64,000 bases of DNA from NCBI RefSeq assembly GCF_900451005.1, contig NZ_UGIB01000002.1, positions 62,001 to 126,000 on the forward strand, written 5' to 3'. Each line of letters starts with the position of its first letter. The stretch's first letter is position 1. Origin of the DNA: Helicobacter fennelliae. Lineage in GTDB: Bacteria; Campylobacterota; Campylobacteria; Campylobacterales; Helicobacteraceae. A model generated the notes under the pieces. The model did not search any database. It was not told the origin of the DNA and worked only from the letters and a program-made list of their open reading frames with translations. The position numbers and the translations under genes were made by a program. Positions 18,389 through 27,218 of the stretch are shown here, piece by piece.

Positions 18389-19147
18389 ATGTTGGTTTGT
18401 AAAGTAAGGTGTGGCAATAAAGAAGCAATAATAAGAATACAAAGACCAAGTTTTGATGTTTGCAAAAAGGCTTATGAAAAAATAAGCAAATTGGACAATA
18501 TTGATGGCAGTAAAATGACAGAATCTAGGAATAGACTTTATGATGCACTAATCAAAAATCGATTATCTAAAGAGCAAATGGCTAAATACACCGAAAAACT
18601 TAATAAATACATACCTCCAGAAATAAGGTATTTTAATGTTGGGGGTGGAGCTTATCAGCAATTTATAAATGATTGGGATACTTACTATAATACTTGTGCT
18701 TTGCGCATAAGTTATGCTCTAAATCAAACCAATATTCCAATAAAATCTATGACAAATCAGCTTATAGGCAGGAATTATACGGGAGACGACAAACAACTTT
18801 ACTATTTAGGTGTTCTTGATATTGTAGATTTGCTTAACAAAAATTGGAAAAAACTTACTTGGCAGAAACCTACCTTTAATCAAGTCAAACAAAAAATCAA
18901 ATGTGGTTGTTCGGAGGATTTTTATAAAAATATGACGACAAAGGCAGACAATGAAACTTTTTTAAGTGAATTGCAGTCATTACAAATAAAAGGAATTATA
19001 GCAATGATTGGCACAAATGGGCTAAGACATACTACGCTATGGGATACAGATAACTTTGTCGATGTAAATATTGGCATAAGCGAAAATTATCTGGAAGAGA
19101 CGGCAGATTACATTATCAAAGAATGCTATTTTTGGGATATGAAATGA
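18389..19147 (+). CDS. Tae4-like T6SS amidase effector
   Basis: The 252-residue protein fits Tae4, a papain-like amidase family whose studied members cut the D-Glu-mDAP bond of murein in the target periplasm. An N-terminal IQRPSFDVCKKAYEKI segment precedes the catalytic Cys motif NTCALRISYALN (Cys near residue 103). The catalytic His motif is LRHTTLWDTDNFVD near 213, and the end is YFWDMK. There is no signal peptide, as expected of an injected effector. AAGGAG precedes ATG. The stop overlaps the Tai4 start (ATGA). Upstream lies only a YFSYG fragment of the adaptor. Confidence 0.85.
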   Translation: MLVCKVRCGNKEAIIRIQRPSFDVCKKAYEKISKLDNIDGSKMTESRNRLYDALIKNRLSKEQMAKYTEKLNKYIPPEIRYFNVGGGAYQQFINDWDTYYNTCALRISYALNQTNIPIKSMTNQLIGRNYTGDDKQLYYLGVLDIVDLLNKNWKKLTWQKPTFNQVKQKIKCGCSEDFYKNMTTKADNETFLSELQSLQIKGIIAMIGTNGLRHTTLWDTDNFVDVNIGISENYLEETADYIIKECYFWDMK

Positions 19148-19572
19148 AAAAGATGATTATGATTATATTGGTAAGTTATTTTTTAGCTGTAAATACAAAT
19201 GCAGATAATCTTTCGCATTCATATAATCCAAGCGATGTATTGTCTAGTCAATTACTAGTTTTTAAGATGAATGCACGGTATTATTACAAGGCTTGGACTA
19301 TTGGATATTGTTTGGGATATTACAAAGTAGAAAATAATGCTATGATAACTTTTGATACGATGTTAGATATTGATAAAATTGCCTATGTTAAAGGTATTGA
19401 ACCACTAAAAGAACTAAAAAGCTACATAGATTCAAAAAAAGACTATTTTGAAAAAGACAAAGTAAATCGCTGTTTAAATTTAGTAATACCCTCAAGCAAA
19501 ATCAATGGTTTGATTACACTTGAATATGTAATAGAGCGAATCATCAAAAAATACTGCAAAGAATGTGAGTGA
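19144..19572 (+). CDS. Tai4-like secreted immunity protein
   Basis: The start at 19144 overlaps the amidase stop and gives a signal peptide (MKKMIMIILVSYFLAVNTNA). The mature protein of about 120 residues is helical and ends IERIIKKYCKECE, the tail shared by almost all immunity proteins in this island. Tai4 proteins act in the periplasm and block the Tae4 active site. The motif YYKAWTIGYCLGYYKVENN resembles the immunity at 36746, and the neighbouring amidases at 18389 and 37165 are also the closest pair. Confidence 0.75.
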   Translation: MKKMIMIILVSYFLAVNTNADNLSHSYNPSDVLSSQLLVFKMNARYYYKAWTIGYCLGYYKVENNAMITFDTMLDIDKIAYVKGIEPLKELKSYIDSKKDYFEKDKVNRCLNLVIPSSKINGLITLEYVIERIIKKYCKECE

Positions 19573-19579
19573 ATCTACA

Positions 19580-20305
19580 ATGCCACCTTTAAACCCCCTA
19601 CTAGAAACAGATAAAATAGAATGTATCCACAAAGGCAAAGTTATCTTACAATCAAGCACAAAAGATTTAATGTGTGTGCAAGATTCTAATAATAATGACG
19701 CTGGATTGATAAGTTTGCAAGATTTAGCAAATGCTGTCATTATAGGCTGCACTAATAATATAGTTGGCATTCCAAATCCTTGCACGAAATTAGTTAATAT
19801 CCCAAATTCTATTTGTTCCACCTTACTAGAAATTGATAATCAAAAAATAGTCTTAGCCCAAGCAACCTCACAAGTCATCACAGATAAAGGCTCACCTTTA
19901 ATCTTACAAGGAGAACCAAAGGCAAAGGATATATTAGAACTTGATGAGGATATAGTAGAATTTAATAATGCACAAAATGACAATGATAGTGCAGAATCTA
20001 GCGTAGATTCAAATGCAGATTCAAGCGAATCTAACGCAAAATCAAGCAAAGATTCACAATCCACACAAGATTCCCAAAAAGAAATCCTAGAAATGTATTT
20101 TAGTTATGGAAAAGAAATGATAAAATTAGGGGACGATGATTCAAGACATAGCAATGATATGAATTTACATATCGTTACAAGTGGGTATGAGAATGGGGAA
20201 GAGGTAAAAGTTATGTTAGAATCTAGCGATAATCAAAAGTTTGTTGTTTGTGGCAAAATACAAAACAATGAAGTAATAGTTAAAAATGTAGTTAAGGATA
20301 GATAA
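19580..20305 (+). CDS. Short PAAR-like adaptor with YFSYG module
   Basis: Residues about 1-115 are a PAAR-like domain: NPLLETDKIECIHKGKVILQ, then NAVIIGCTNNIVGIPNPCTK and ITDKGSPLI. A linker of Ser/Asp/Asn repeats follows (about 130-165), then the YFSYG module (EILEMYFSYGKEMIKL with NLHIVTSGYENGEEVKVMLE). PAAR-type domains cap the T6SS spike and carry cargo. ATG 19580 fits the parallel start at 21512; a GTG at 19565 would overlap the Tai4 gene. The stop overlaps the next amidase start (TAATG). Inference: a spike-tip adaptor loading that amidase. Confidence 0.65.
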   Translation: MPPLNPLLETDKIECIHKGKVILQSSTKDLMCVQDSNNNDAGLISLQDLANAVIIGCTNNIVGIPNPCTKLVNIPNSICSTLLEIDNQKIVLAQATSQVITDKGSPLILQGEPKAKDILELDEDIVEFNNAQNDNDSAESSVDSNADSSESNAKSSKDSQSTQDSQKEILEMYFSYGKEMIKLGDDDSRHSNDMNLHIVTSGYENGEEVKVMLESSDNQKFVVCGKIQNNEVIVKNVVKDR

Positions 20306-21081
20306 TGGCAGTAGTAGAATGGAGGGCAACTTGTGGCACAAAAAATGCAAGCATAAAATGCAAAAGACCCAACTGGGACAAAGTCAAAAGGGCGTATGAT
20401 GAAATCAATAAAATAGACAAAAGTGATATTGACAAGGCATATGAAGTTGTTTTCAATGACGAGAAAAATAAATTCATAAAAAAGGGCGAACAAGAATGGA
20501 TTGCAAGACAAAAAGCACACGAAATTGCAAATAAAACAAAAGTATCACAAGCAAGATATGAGAAGGTGGGAGGTGAAGCTTTAAGATATTTTAAGGGAAA
20601 TAGAGAATATTACAGAAATACTTGCACTTTACAAATAAGTTATGCTCTAAATTTTGGTAGAATGTCATTACATAATACAATCAAAAAAAGGGAATTTGGC
20701 TCTGTTGGCGGTGCTATAATAGAACAAAAAGAATTGCTTTACATATTGGGAGTAATTGATATGAGAGATTTTTTGCTACAACAATGGAGGCAACCAGAAT
20801 TTAAAGAAAGTTTATATGAAATAAAATCGTATGATGTCCTATTATCTCGCAATAAAACACTTTTGCAAAAATTAAAAGATTTAAAGTCTAAAGGTTTGGT
20901 AACCATTGGTGGAGGGAGATTCCGTGATAAAAAATATCTTAAAAGTTTTTGGCATTCAACACTATGGGATACAAATGAATTTGTCGATGTGCGAAACAAT
21001 AGAAACATAAACTATCTAGGTGGCATAGATGATGGTGTAGAATTTTTAGCAAAAGAATTGTTCTTTTGGGAGCTAAAATAA
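20305..21081 (+). CDS. Tae4-like T6SS amidase effector
   Basis: The start is coupled to the adaptor stop (TAATG). N-terminal CKRPNWDKVKRAYDEINKI precedes the catalytic Cys motif NTCTLQISYALNFG near residue 107. The His motif is SFWHSTLWDTNEFVDV near 216, and the end is LFFWELK. At 258 residues it is slightly longer than typical Tae4, with extra lysine-rich sequence in the first 90 residues. It should cut murein peptides in the periplasm of a neighbouring cell. Its immunity candidate follows after 12 bases. Confidence 0.83.
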   Translation: MAVVEWRATCGTKNASIKCKRPNWDKVKRAYDEINKIDKSDIDKAYEVVFNDEKNKFIKKGEQEWIARQKAHEIANKTKVSQARYEKVGGEALRYFKGNREYYRNTCTLQISYALNFGRMSLHNTIKKREFGSVGGAIIEQKELLYILGVIDMRDFLLQQWRQPEFKESLYEIKSYDVLLSRNKTLLQKLKDLKSKGLVTIGGGRFRDKKYLKSFWHSTLWDTNEFVDVRNNRNINYLGGIDDGVEFLAKELFFWELK

Positions 21082-21093
21082 AGGAGTCAAAGT

Positions 21094-21501
21094 ATGAAAA
21101 AGATTATATTGTTAGCGTTTGCTTTCTGTGTGTATTTAGTGGGATATGAGCTTGAGCCAAAGCATAGATATAAAAATAACTATTCATTTGATGAGCGAGT
21201 GCTTGCATTTAAAAAAGACGGAATGATTTCTTGTCTATACGATGAAAAATTTGACAATGGCAGACCTATAAGTAGTTTGCACGATACTGGATATTATACA
21301 AGAATCTTTTACCCTATTTTTGGCGATGGTAAATTTTACCTCGCGCAAAGAGAGCTTTCTGACTATGTAAAAAAAGCAAAAAAAGAAATGGTGTTTGGCA
21401 GTTTAACCCATATAATCACTTGCATAGAAATCTATGAATCCTCCAAATACCAAGCCGAAATCGAACGAATCGTAAAAAAATACTGCAAAGGGTGCAAATA
21501 A
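21094..21501 (+). CDS. Tai4-like secreted immunity protein
   Basis: Signal peptide MKKIILLAFAFCVYLVGYEL is followed by a 115-residue mature domain ending YQAEIERIVKKYCKGCK. The conserved pieces YSFDERVLAFKKDGMISCLY and ITCIEIYESSKYQAEI match the subgroup found at 23272, 32497 and 52513. It lies 12 bases after the amidase, with AAGGAG before ATG, and is the expected periplasmic inhibitor of that amidase. Confidence 0.72.
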   Translation: MKKIILLAFAFCVYLVGYELEPKHRYKNNYSFDERVLAFKKDGMISCLYDEKFDNGRPISSLHDTGYYTRIFYPIFGDGKFYLAQRELSDYVKKAKKEMVFGSLTHIITCIEIYESSKYQAEIERIVKKYCKGCK

Positions 21502-21511
21502 AGAATCTACA

Positions 21512-22761
21512 ATGCCAAATCCCTTATTAGAATCAGACATCTTAGAATGCCTCCACAAAGGCAAAGTCTTACTTCAATCAAGCACAAAAGATTTAATGTG
21601 TGTGCAAGATTCTAATAATAATGACGCTGGATTGATAAGTTTGCAAGATTTAGCAAATGCTGTCATTATAGGCTGTGCTAATAATATTGCTGGAATCCCA
21701 AGTCCTTGCACGAAATTAGTTAATATCCCAAATTCGATTTGCTCTACATTGCTAGAAATTGATAATCAAAAAATAGTCCTAGCCCAAGCAATCTCTCAAG
21801 TCATCACAGATAAAGGCTCACCACTTATCTTGCAAGACGAGCCAAAAGCAAAGGATATATTTGAGATTGATGAGGATATAGCCGAATCTGTGAATGAAAT
21901 TAGCGATAATTCAAATGAATTTAATGCAGATTTAGGCGAATCTAGCGAAGATTCTAGTGAAATACTAACACCACTACCACAACGATATGCAAGTAATGAT
22001 GATATGGCAATTAGAGATTTTGTAAAATGGCAAGAATGGGAAAAATTTAAGAAATATTATCTCAATATGCACAAAATAAACACTAACGACAGAATAGAAT
22101 CTAAAAATAGGATAGAGCAAGAAGAAGGTAGGTTAGATAGGTGGGTAAAAAGCAAAGATAATATTTTTAGATATGAAGAAAAGGATTTTATTGATGCTGA
22201 AATAAGATATTATAGAATCAAGGGGGCTATTTATGATTTGTTTATGAATAGCCCATATCAACGCATAAATACTTGCACCGCAAGACTAAGTAAAGCACTA
22301 TATGACTATGGAATATCCATTAAAAGATTAAAAGGTATGGAATCTGCCGATTTGGCATACGCTGGGAAAAACACTAATGATGATAGGATTTTAATAAAAG
22401 TTAAAGATATGGTAACATTTTTAAAAGAAAGCGAACATTTTGGAGAGTTAGAAACATATTCAGCAACTAATGGTGCGAATTTTTATCACACATTTTACGA
22501 TGAATCCTATGACAAATTAGTGTTAAACAAAAAAATATTAATCAAACACGAGTCGATGAAATACGACAAGATAATGAAAAATTTCACACAAATCTAAACG
22601 GCAAAAAAGGCATTATAGCTTTAGAAATAGAGGCTTGGGGTGATGCTTTTGGGCATATAACACTATGGGAAAATAATGATTTTGTCGATGAAAGCGAATT
22701 TTTACCCGACAAAAGAGAGTATGTTTTTGTAAAAACACTTTATTTTTGGGAGTTTTCATAA
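21512..22761 (+). pseudogene. PAAR-like domain fused to a Tae4-like toxin, frameshifted at an A7 tract
   Basis: The PAAR-like domain (PNPLLESDILECLHKGKVLL onwards) continues through a Ser/Glu/Asn linker directly into a second Tae4 subgroup, with Cys motif NTCTARLSKALYDYGI. The frame ends at 22597, but the expected His motif (FGHITLWENNDFVD) and tail (TLYFWEFS) continue in the +1-shifted frame to the stop at 22759-22761. The switch fits a one-base slip at the A7 run 22529-22535. The closest relative is the toxin at 56153. The TAA overlaps the next start. It is either inactivated, phase-variable or a sequencing error. Confidence 0.7.
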
Positions 22762-23222
22762 TGAAAAAATTGCTTTATACTATTTTGTTATGCCTTATTT
22801 TTAGCGCAAATGCTGAACCCCCTACATTAGCCGACACTTACTCTTGCACTAAAAGTGGAAGCACAGAGCAAAGCATTGCTGAAAAGTCTTTTATACAAAA
22901 TCCAATCAAATACTATAAAAGATGGGCTTTAGCCCATTGCTTAAAATACACTTCAAGTGTGGATAAAACTATGTCATCAGGCTGTGGTAAAAAAATGCCA
23001 CAAGATATAATAAACCTAAGACATATAGATAATATGACAAGGCTTTTGGGAGGTGAGGCATTAGATGAAGTAAAAGCATATATAGATGAATATTATAAGG
23101 TTATTGTCGAATTTTCGCATAAGGGTTATGTAAATGCTTGCTTTGATTTGGTGTATGAAAATAAAGAATTTGACGCCGAAGTGGAGCGCATTGTGAAAAA
23201 ATACTGCAAAGAATGTGAGTGA
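22761..23222 (+). CDS. Tai4-like secreted immunity protein
   Basis: ATG 22761 overlaps the toxin stop and gives signal peptide MKKLLYTILLCLIFSANA. The mature domain contains YYKRWALAHCLKYTSSVDKT and LRHIDNMTRLLGGEALDEVK, strongly resembling the protein at 55728 (YYVRWALMYCLGYVSN, HHIDNMVQLFGNQAFKEIK). Both follow the second Tae4 subgroup, so toxin and immunity types travel together. The C-terminal tail is the island-wide VERIVKKYCKECE. Confidence 0.75.
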   Translation: MKKLLYTILLCLIFSANAEPPTLADTYSCTKSGSTEQSIAEKSFIQNPIKYYKRWALAHCLKYTSSVDKTMSSGCGKKMPQDIINLRHIDNMTRLLGGEALDEVKAYIDEYYKVIVEFSHKGYVNACFDLVYENKEFDAEVERIVKKYCKECE

Positions 23223-23235
23223 ATCTATATAGAAA

Positions 23236-23259
23236 TTCTATTTTTGGGAGCTAAAATAA
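23236..23259 (+). pseudogene. Scar: last codons of a lost Tae4 gene
   Basis: Between two immunity genes the DNA encodes FYFWELK followed by a stop, the exact C-terminal ending of Tae4 proteins here (LFFWELK, YFWDMK). Nothing else of the toxin remains. It documents deletion of a toxin with retention of its downstream immunity gene. Confidence 0.6.
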
Positions 23260-23271
23260 GCAAAAATGCAG

Positions 23272-23709
23272 ATGAAAAAGACAATATGGTTATTTTTGAT
23301 AGTGATGATATATCTTAATGCGGGTGATTTAGAATTTAATGGAGAGCTTGCAGGGAAAATAAATAAGGCAAGTTATTCTTATGAAAAAAAAATACTAATT
23401 GTAAAAAGGATAGGTATAGAGTATTGTATAACAGGAGAAGATTTTAGTAAAGTGCAACCAAATATTAGCATACTAGGTCGATATAATTACAAAATAGGGC
23501 TAATGTGGAAAGGGTTGGAAAATCAAATATTGCCAGAACTTAAATCATATATAGATAACAAATCACGCATAGACAATGAAACAATATTTGCACATTATAG
23601 TAACGGCAATTTTTCAAGGTTTTATGTTTGCCTAGAAATTTATGATTCCAAAGAATACAACGCCGAAGTAGAGCGAATCATAAAAAAATACTGCAAAGAG
23701 TGTAAGTGA
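23272..23709 (+). CDS. Orphan Tai4-like secreted immunity protein
   Basis: Signal peptide MKKTIWLFLIVMIYLNAGDL is followed by ELAGKINKASYSYEKKILIV and KRIGIEYCITGEDF, nearly parallel to the protein at 32497 (ELAGKVDRTAYSYEKKVRIM). It ends YNAEVERIIKKYCKECK. Its own amidase is absent apart from the seven-residue scar just upstream, so it is an orphan immunity gene. It may protect against amidases like the one at 32931, whose immunity is its closest relative. Confidence 0.72.
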   Translation: MKKTIWLFLIVMIYLNAGDLEFNGELAGKINKASYSYEKKILIVKRIGIEYCITGEDFSKVQPNISILGRYNYKIGLMWKGLENQILPELKSYIDNKSRIDNETIFAHYSNGNFSRFYVCLEIYDSKEYNAEVERIIKKYCKECK

Positions 23710-23745
23710 GGCAAAGTGCAAAGAAACAAAATCTCAAAAGATAAA

Positions 23746-24387
23746 ATGAAGCGAATCGTAGTGATTTGCTGTGTGCTTGTGTGTGAAATATTTGCCAATC
23801 CCATTTACCCAAATCTATTTCAAGCGCAATCTAGTAATTTTATCCACGATTTACGATATGGCACGATAGATAATTTTATGGGCGTGAATCTTTACGAACA
23901 TTTTGGATTAGATAAATGCTTTTTACATAATGATTTGAGTGAGCGCGCAAAAATGCTTAGCGAGATTGCAAGCAGGGAGCGAGTAAAAATCGTATTTTTT
24001 GACTGCTTTCGTCCGCATAGCGCACAAATAAAAGCGTGGGAAAAGATAAGTGATGAGCGATTTGTGGCAAATCCGTATAAAAATGGCTCAAATCATTCGC
24101 GAGCAATCGCACTTGATGTTGGATTGGCAAATGAAAATGGTGAGATTTTAGCGATGCCTAGCGAGTTTGATGAGTTTAGCCAAAAGGCATTTAGTGATTA
24201 TAAATGCCCCAAAGCAGATTCTCAAAAATGTGCTAATAGAGAGAGGCTAAAAGCGATAATGAAAGAGGCTGGATTTAGGGGAATTAAAAGCGAATGGTGG
24301 CATTATGAAGCGGACTTTTCGCAAGATTCTCCGCCACTTAATAAAACTCAAATTCGTGAAAAATATCCCATACTTGATTTGCCATAA
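23746..24387 (+). CDS. VanX/DdpX-like D-Ala-D-Ala dipeptidase
   Basis: The 213-residue product from ATG 23746 has a signal peptide (MKRIVVICCVLVCEIFA). It shows the zinc dipeptidase motifs of the VanX family: FFDCFRPHSAQ (substrate Arg), SNHSRAIALDVGL (zinc ligands His and Asp, near 116-128) and SEWWHYEAD (catalytic Glu and zinc His, near 182-190). Family members split D-Ala-D-Ala or related dipeptides. With a signal peptide it would work in the periplasm, not the cytosol as vancomycin-resistance VanX does. It lies inside the effector island directly after an orphan immunity gene, but may equally be a murein-recycling enzyme. Confidence 0.8.
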   Translation: MKRIVVICCVLVCEIFANPIYPNLFQAQSSNFIHDLRYGTIDNFMGVNLYEHFGLDKCFLHNDLSERAKMLSEIASRERVKIVFFDCFRPHSAQIKAWEKISDERFVANPYKNGSNHSRAIALDVGLANENGEILAMPSEFDEFSQKAFSDYKCPKADSQKCANRERLKAIMKEAGFRGIKSEWWHYEADFSQDSPPLNKTQIREKYPILDLP

Positions 24388-25332
24388 ATGCAAGCGTGAG
24401 ATTTATTACAATTATCCAAACAAAACTTACTCCACCTTTGGAATCAAACTAAAACTTAATCAAATCCAAGATACTTTTAGCAACAAAGGCAACTTTGAGA
24501 TTCATCTATGCAATATAAACTTACAAGGGCTACAATCTCAAAGCAAAAACACAATAATAAAAAATACACCTATTTTTTGCTATAATCAACATTCCAAACA
24601 AACAACTATGGCAAAACTAGATAATGGCACACTAACCATAAGGACAACAATGAGCGAATCTATCATCAATAAAGCAAAACAAGGACTAATAAATCCTTGC
24701 TTTGTAAATCTATCCTTTATTCCTTTTAAAGATAGCAAAGAAGCAAACAATTCTCCCTCTCAAAAGATAACCCTTACAGCCGATGATATAAATAAAGGCA
24801 GTGTAACAATAGAAAATAAGATTCCTGATATTGCGTTTGATAAAAGCAAATCTATTATTATAAATCAAGCCAAATCTAACGAATCCAAAGAAATTATATC
24901 TATTAAATTTATAGAACAATTATCTTGCAATATTGTAAGCTGCAAACATAATAAAGATGATAGGAAAACTTTTGGAACTAAGCATATTCACATTGTTCCA
25001 CAATTGAAGCTTAAAGGCAAAAACAATAGCGTAATAGGAAAAAATCGAGATGGAATTTTGATACATTATGGTGATACGGGAGAATGGAGCACAGGTTGTC
25101 TTTTACCAGCAAATGAATTAAGATGGACAAAAGAAAAGTGGATAGCAAAAGATAGAGATAGCACAATTAATGCCATTGCAAGATTGTATATAGCTCTTAT
25201 TCAACACGATACAGAAGCATTTAAAATTATGCACTTGGTGCGAATAATTTGGCAAAAAGCACAATTAAAAAATTTATTATTCAAATTAAAGAAAACGATA
25301 GGATTGAATCCTATCCACCTAAGGAGCAATAA
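24388..25332 (+). pseudogene. Fragment of an effector with YkuD-like motif, truncated and frameshifted
   Basis: The coding frame enters from within the end of the dipeptidase gene and has no proper start. It encodes beta-rich sequence, then NRDGILIHYGDTGEWSTGCL, whose His-Gly and STGC spacing resembles the L,D-transpeptidase/YkuD active site. After about 25235 the likely ending (KSTIKKFIIQIKEN to PPKEQ) is in another frame, with TAA at 25330-25332 overlapping the next ATG. So the 5' end is missing and one frameshift is present. I infer an injected murein-acting toxin remnant with an SH3-type partner following. Confidence 0.5.
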
Positions 25333-26189
25333 TGCGTTTAACAATCTTTATGTTTTTTATTATTAATGTTATGTATGCTGATGGCAGTGTGCCACATTTT
25401 CAAGATATGCTATCCAATCAAACTTCTTATACAAGCACCCTACATAAAGATAAAGAGACAGAATCTAAGATATATTACAATGGGACGATAACACTAAGCG
25501 GTGTGTTAGAATGGCAGATGTATCCAGATGAAGTAGATTTTTATTGGCGTTTGGTATTTTTCCCTGATATGCCAAATGTTTTGCCTAGACTTCTTGGAAA
25601 TGATAATCAACCAATGTTTTTTGCAATATTTTTAAATGATACACTTAAAAAGGATATTGGATTCCAAAAAAATAGTTTTTTGCAAATTTATAATGTTTTA
25701 CAAGATAAATTAAGTCAAGCAGATGAATATATTTTAGGCGGAATAGCAATACGCGCAACACTCACTTTAAAAAATTATTATATTGAGAAGCATTTAGAGA
25801 CCGAAAGTGATACATATTATTATGCAAGTATCGAAACAGACTCTATGAAAATATCAAAGAATCTAAGAAAATGGTATGTTAGCAAATATGCTCTTTCGGA
25901 TGAATATTTACTTTTTCCTATCTCCAAAGACCCCTATATCAATCTACGCCAATCTCCAAATGGTAAGATACTCAAACAGATTCAAAAAACCGATATGCCA
26001 AAACCTTGTGAATGCAGAGAGGGTAAATGTGGAGAGGATAAGGGTTTCATTTTAAATTTAGGCAAAGACCCTACCAATCCCAAATGGCTAAAAGTAGCTT
26101 ATATCCCACCAGAAGTAAAAGATACAAGTAAAGCAATCTATGGAGTAATCCACGAGAGTCAGGTAAGCTCTCAGTGTGAAGGCTTTTAA
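25332..26189 (+). CDS. Secreted protein with C-terminal SH3-like domain, paralogue of the 14432 gene
   Basis: The start overlaps the stop of the YkuD-like remnant (TAATG). A signal peptide (first 17 residues) is followed by an unrecognised domain and a C-terminal SH3-like part (DPYINLRQSPNGKILKQIQK, NPKWLKVAYIPPE, YGVIHESQV). A cysteine-rich insert (PCECREGKCGED) interrupts the SH3-like part. Layout and SH3 wording match the gene at 14432, which also neighbours a YkuD-type gene. Inference: periplasmic immunity protein for a YkuD-like toxin. Confidence 0.55.
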   Translation: MRLTIFMFFIINVMYADGSVPHFQDMLSNQTSYTSTLHKDKETESKIYYNGTITLSGVLEWQMYPDEVDFYWRLVFFPDMPNVLPRLLGNDNQPMFFAIFLNDTLKKDIGFQKNSFLQIYNVLQDKLSQADEYILGGIAIRATLTLKNYYIEKHLETESDTYYYASIETDSMKISKNLRKWYVSKYALSDEYLLFPISKDPYINLRQSPNGKILKQIQKTDMPKPCECREGKCGEDKGFILNLGKDPTNPKWLKVAYIPPEVKDTSKAIYGVIHESQVSSQCEGF

Positions 26190-26190
26190 A

Positions 26191-27144
26191 ATGAGTTATT
26201 CTCCTATACACCAAACCACAACAACTAATCCAAACTTTCAAATCAACAGACAAGCAAAACTCTCTCAACGCTATATCATTACAGATGCAAAACTGAGCAC
26301 AAAAAAGCCTCCCTTACAAAACAAGAGCAAAGTTCTTGTACAAAGTGTAAGTTTTAAAGACAAGAAGTATATACATTATAAAGCCAATGATACTCTTACA
26401 TTTCAAGCTCACTATAATAATACAAAGCTCTCACAAGAAGAACTCAAAGAAGCTAAAGCAAATACGAAATGGGCATATATTTTAAGCACAGATGAAACTC
26501 TTCCTCAAAAACTTGATTACAGAAAGATTACACAAGAAAGAAGTGATAGTCCTTATATAGGTGAAGACTACACACTTACTTTAAAAAAAGAATACTTTGA
26601 TATAAACAAAGCTACTTATCTTCATATCTTTGCTTATATTAATGTTCCGAGCAGTAAAGTCAAACAAGTGCTTAAACTTGAATATCCCCTCTCTTTAAGA
26701 TTTAATGGGAAAGAACTTCATATAGTAGAGTGGGGAAAGCCAACCCATAGCTTTGTTGCTCAAAGTGGTATATCTCATCACACAAACACTGCTCATACAC
26801 AACAAGCAAATAAAAATCAAATAGAAGAAAAGACTTATTACATTAATGTAAATGATAAAGAAGAATCAAATCTAGCAGAACAATTTTTAGTTTTTATAAA
26901 AAATATAATACAGAAAAACACACAACAAGAAGATAAAGGAACACAATTCTTTAGACTCTATGAAAGTAAAGATGCTTTTTATCCTCTTAATCAAAGTAAT
27001 GCTACAGCTTATACTCTTCATACAGGAAATGAGTATGGAGATTATAAAGGTATTGATTTAGCTAAAGATAATGAGCTTACTCAAAACAGAAAAGATTCTA
27101 CAAATCAATCACACACTCAAACTTCTCTTGGGTTAAAGATATGA
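26191..27144 (+). CDS. Unknown soluble protein of the effector island
   Basis: The start is 2 bases after the previous stop (ATG 26191). The 317-residue protein has no signal peptide. The first half is beta-rich (SKVLVQSVSFKDKKYIHYKA, DTLTFQAHYN), then comes a Gln/Asn/Thr-rich linker (HHTNTAHTQQANKNQ) and a C-terminal part ending THTQTSLGLKI. The layout of folded domain, flexible linker and tail resembles a carrier or an adaptor piece more than an enzyme. No family recognised. It is the last rightward gene before the convergent leftward block. Confidence 0.4.
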   Translation: MSYSPIHQTTTTNPNFQINRQAKLSQRYIITDAKLSTKKPPLQNKSKVLVQSVSFKDKKYIHYKANDTLTFQAHYNNTKLSQEELKEAKANTKWAYILSTDETLPQKLDYRKITQERSDSPYIGEDYTLTLKKEYFDINKATYLHIFAYINVPSSKVKQVLKLEYPLSLRFNGKELHIVEWGKPTHSFVAQSGISHHTNTAHTQQANKNQIEEKTYYINVNDKEESNLAEQFLVFIKNIIQKNTQQEDKGTQFFRLYESKDAFYPLNQSNATAYTLHTGNEYGDYKGIDLAKDNELTQNRKDSTNQSHTQTSLGLKI

Positions 27145-27218
27145 TACAAACAAATTATGGGCAAGTTTATATATAATCACATATTATTTAATTATTCTTT
27201 ATCTTATACTAATATATT

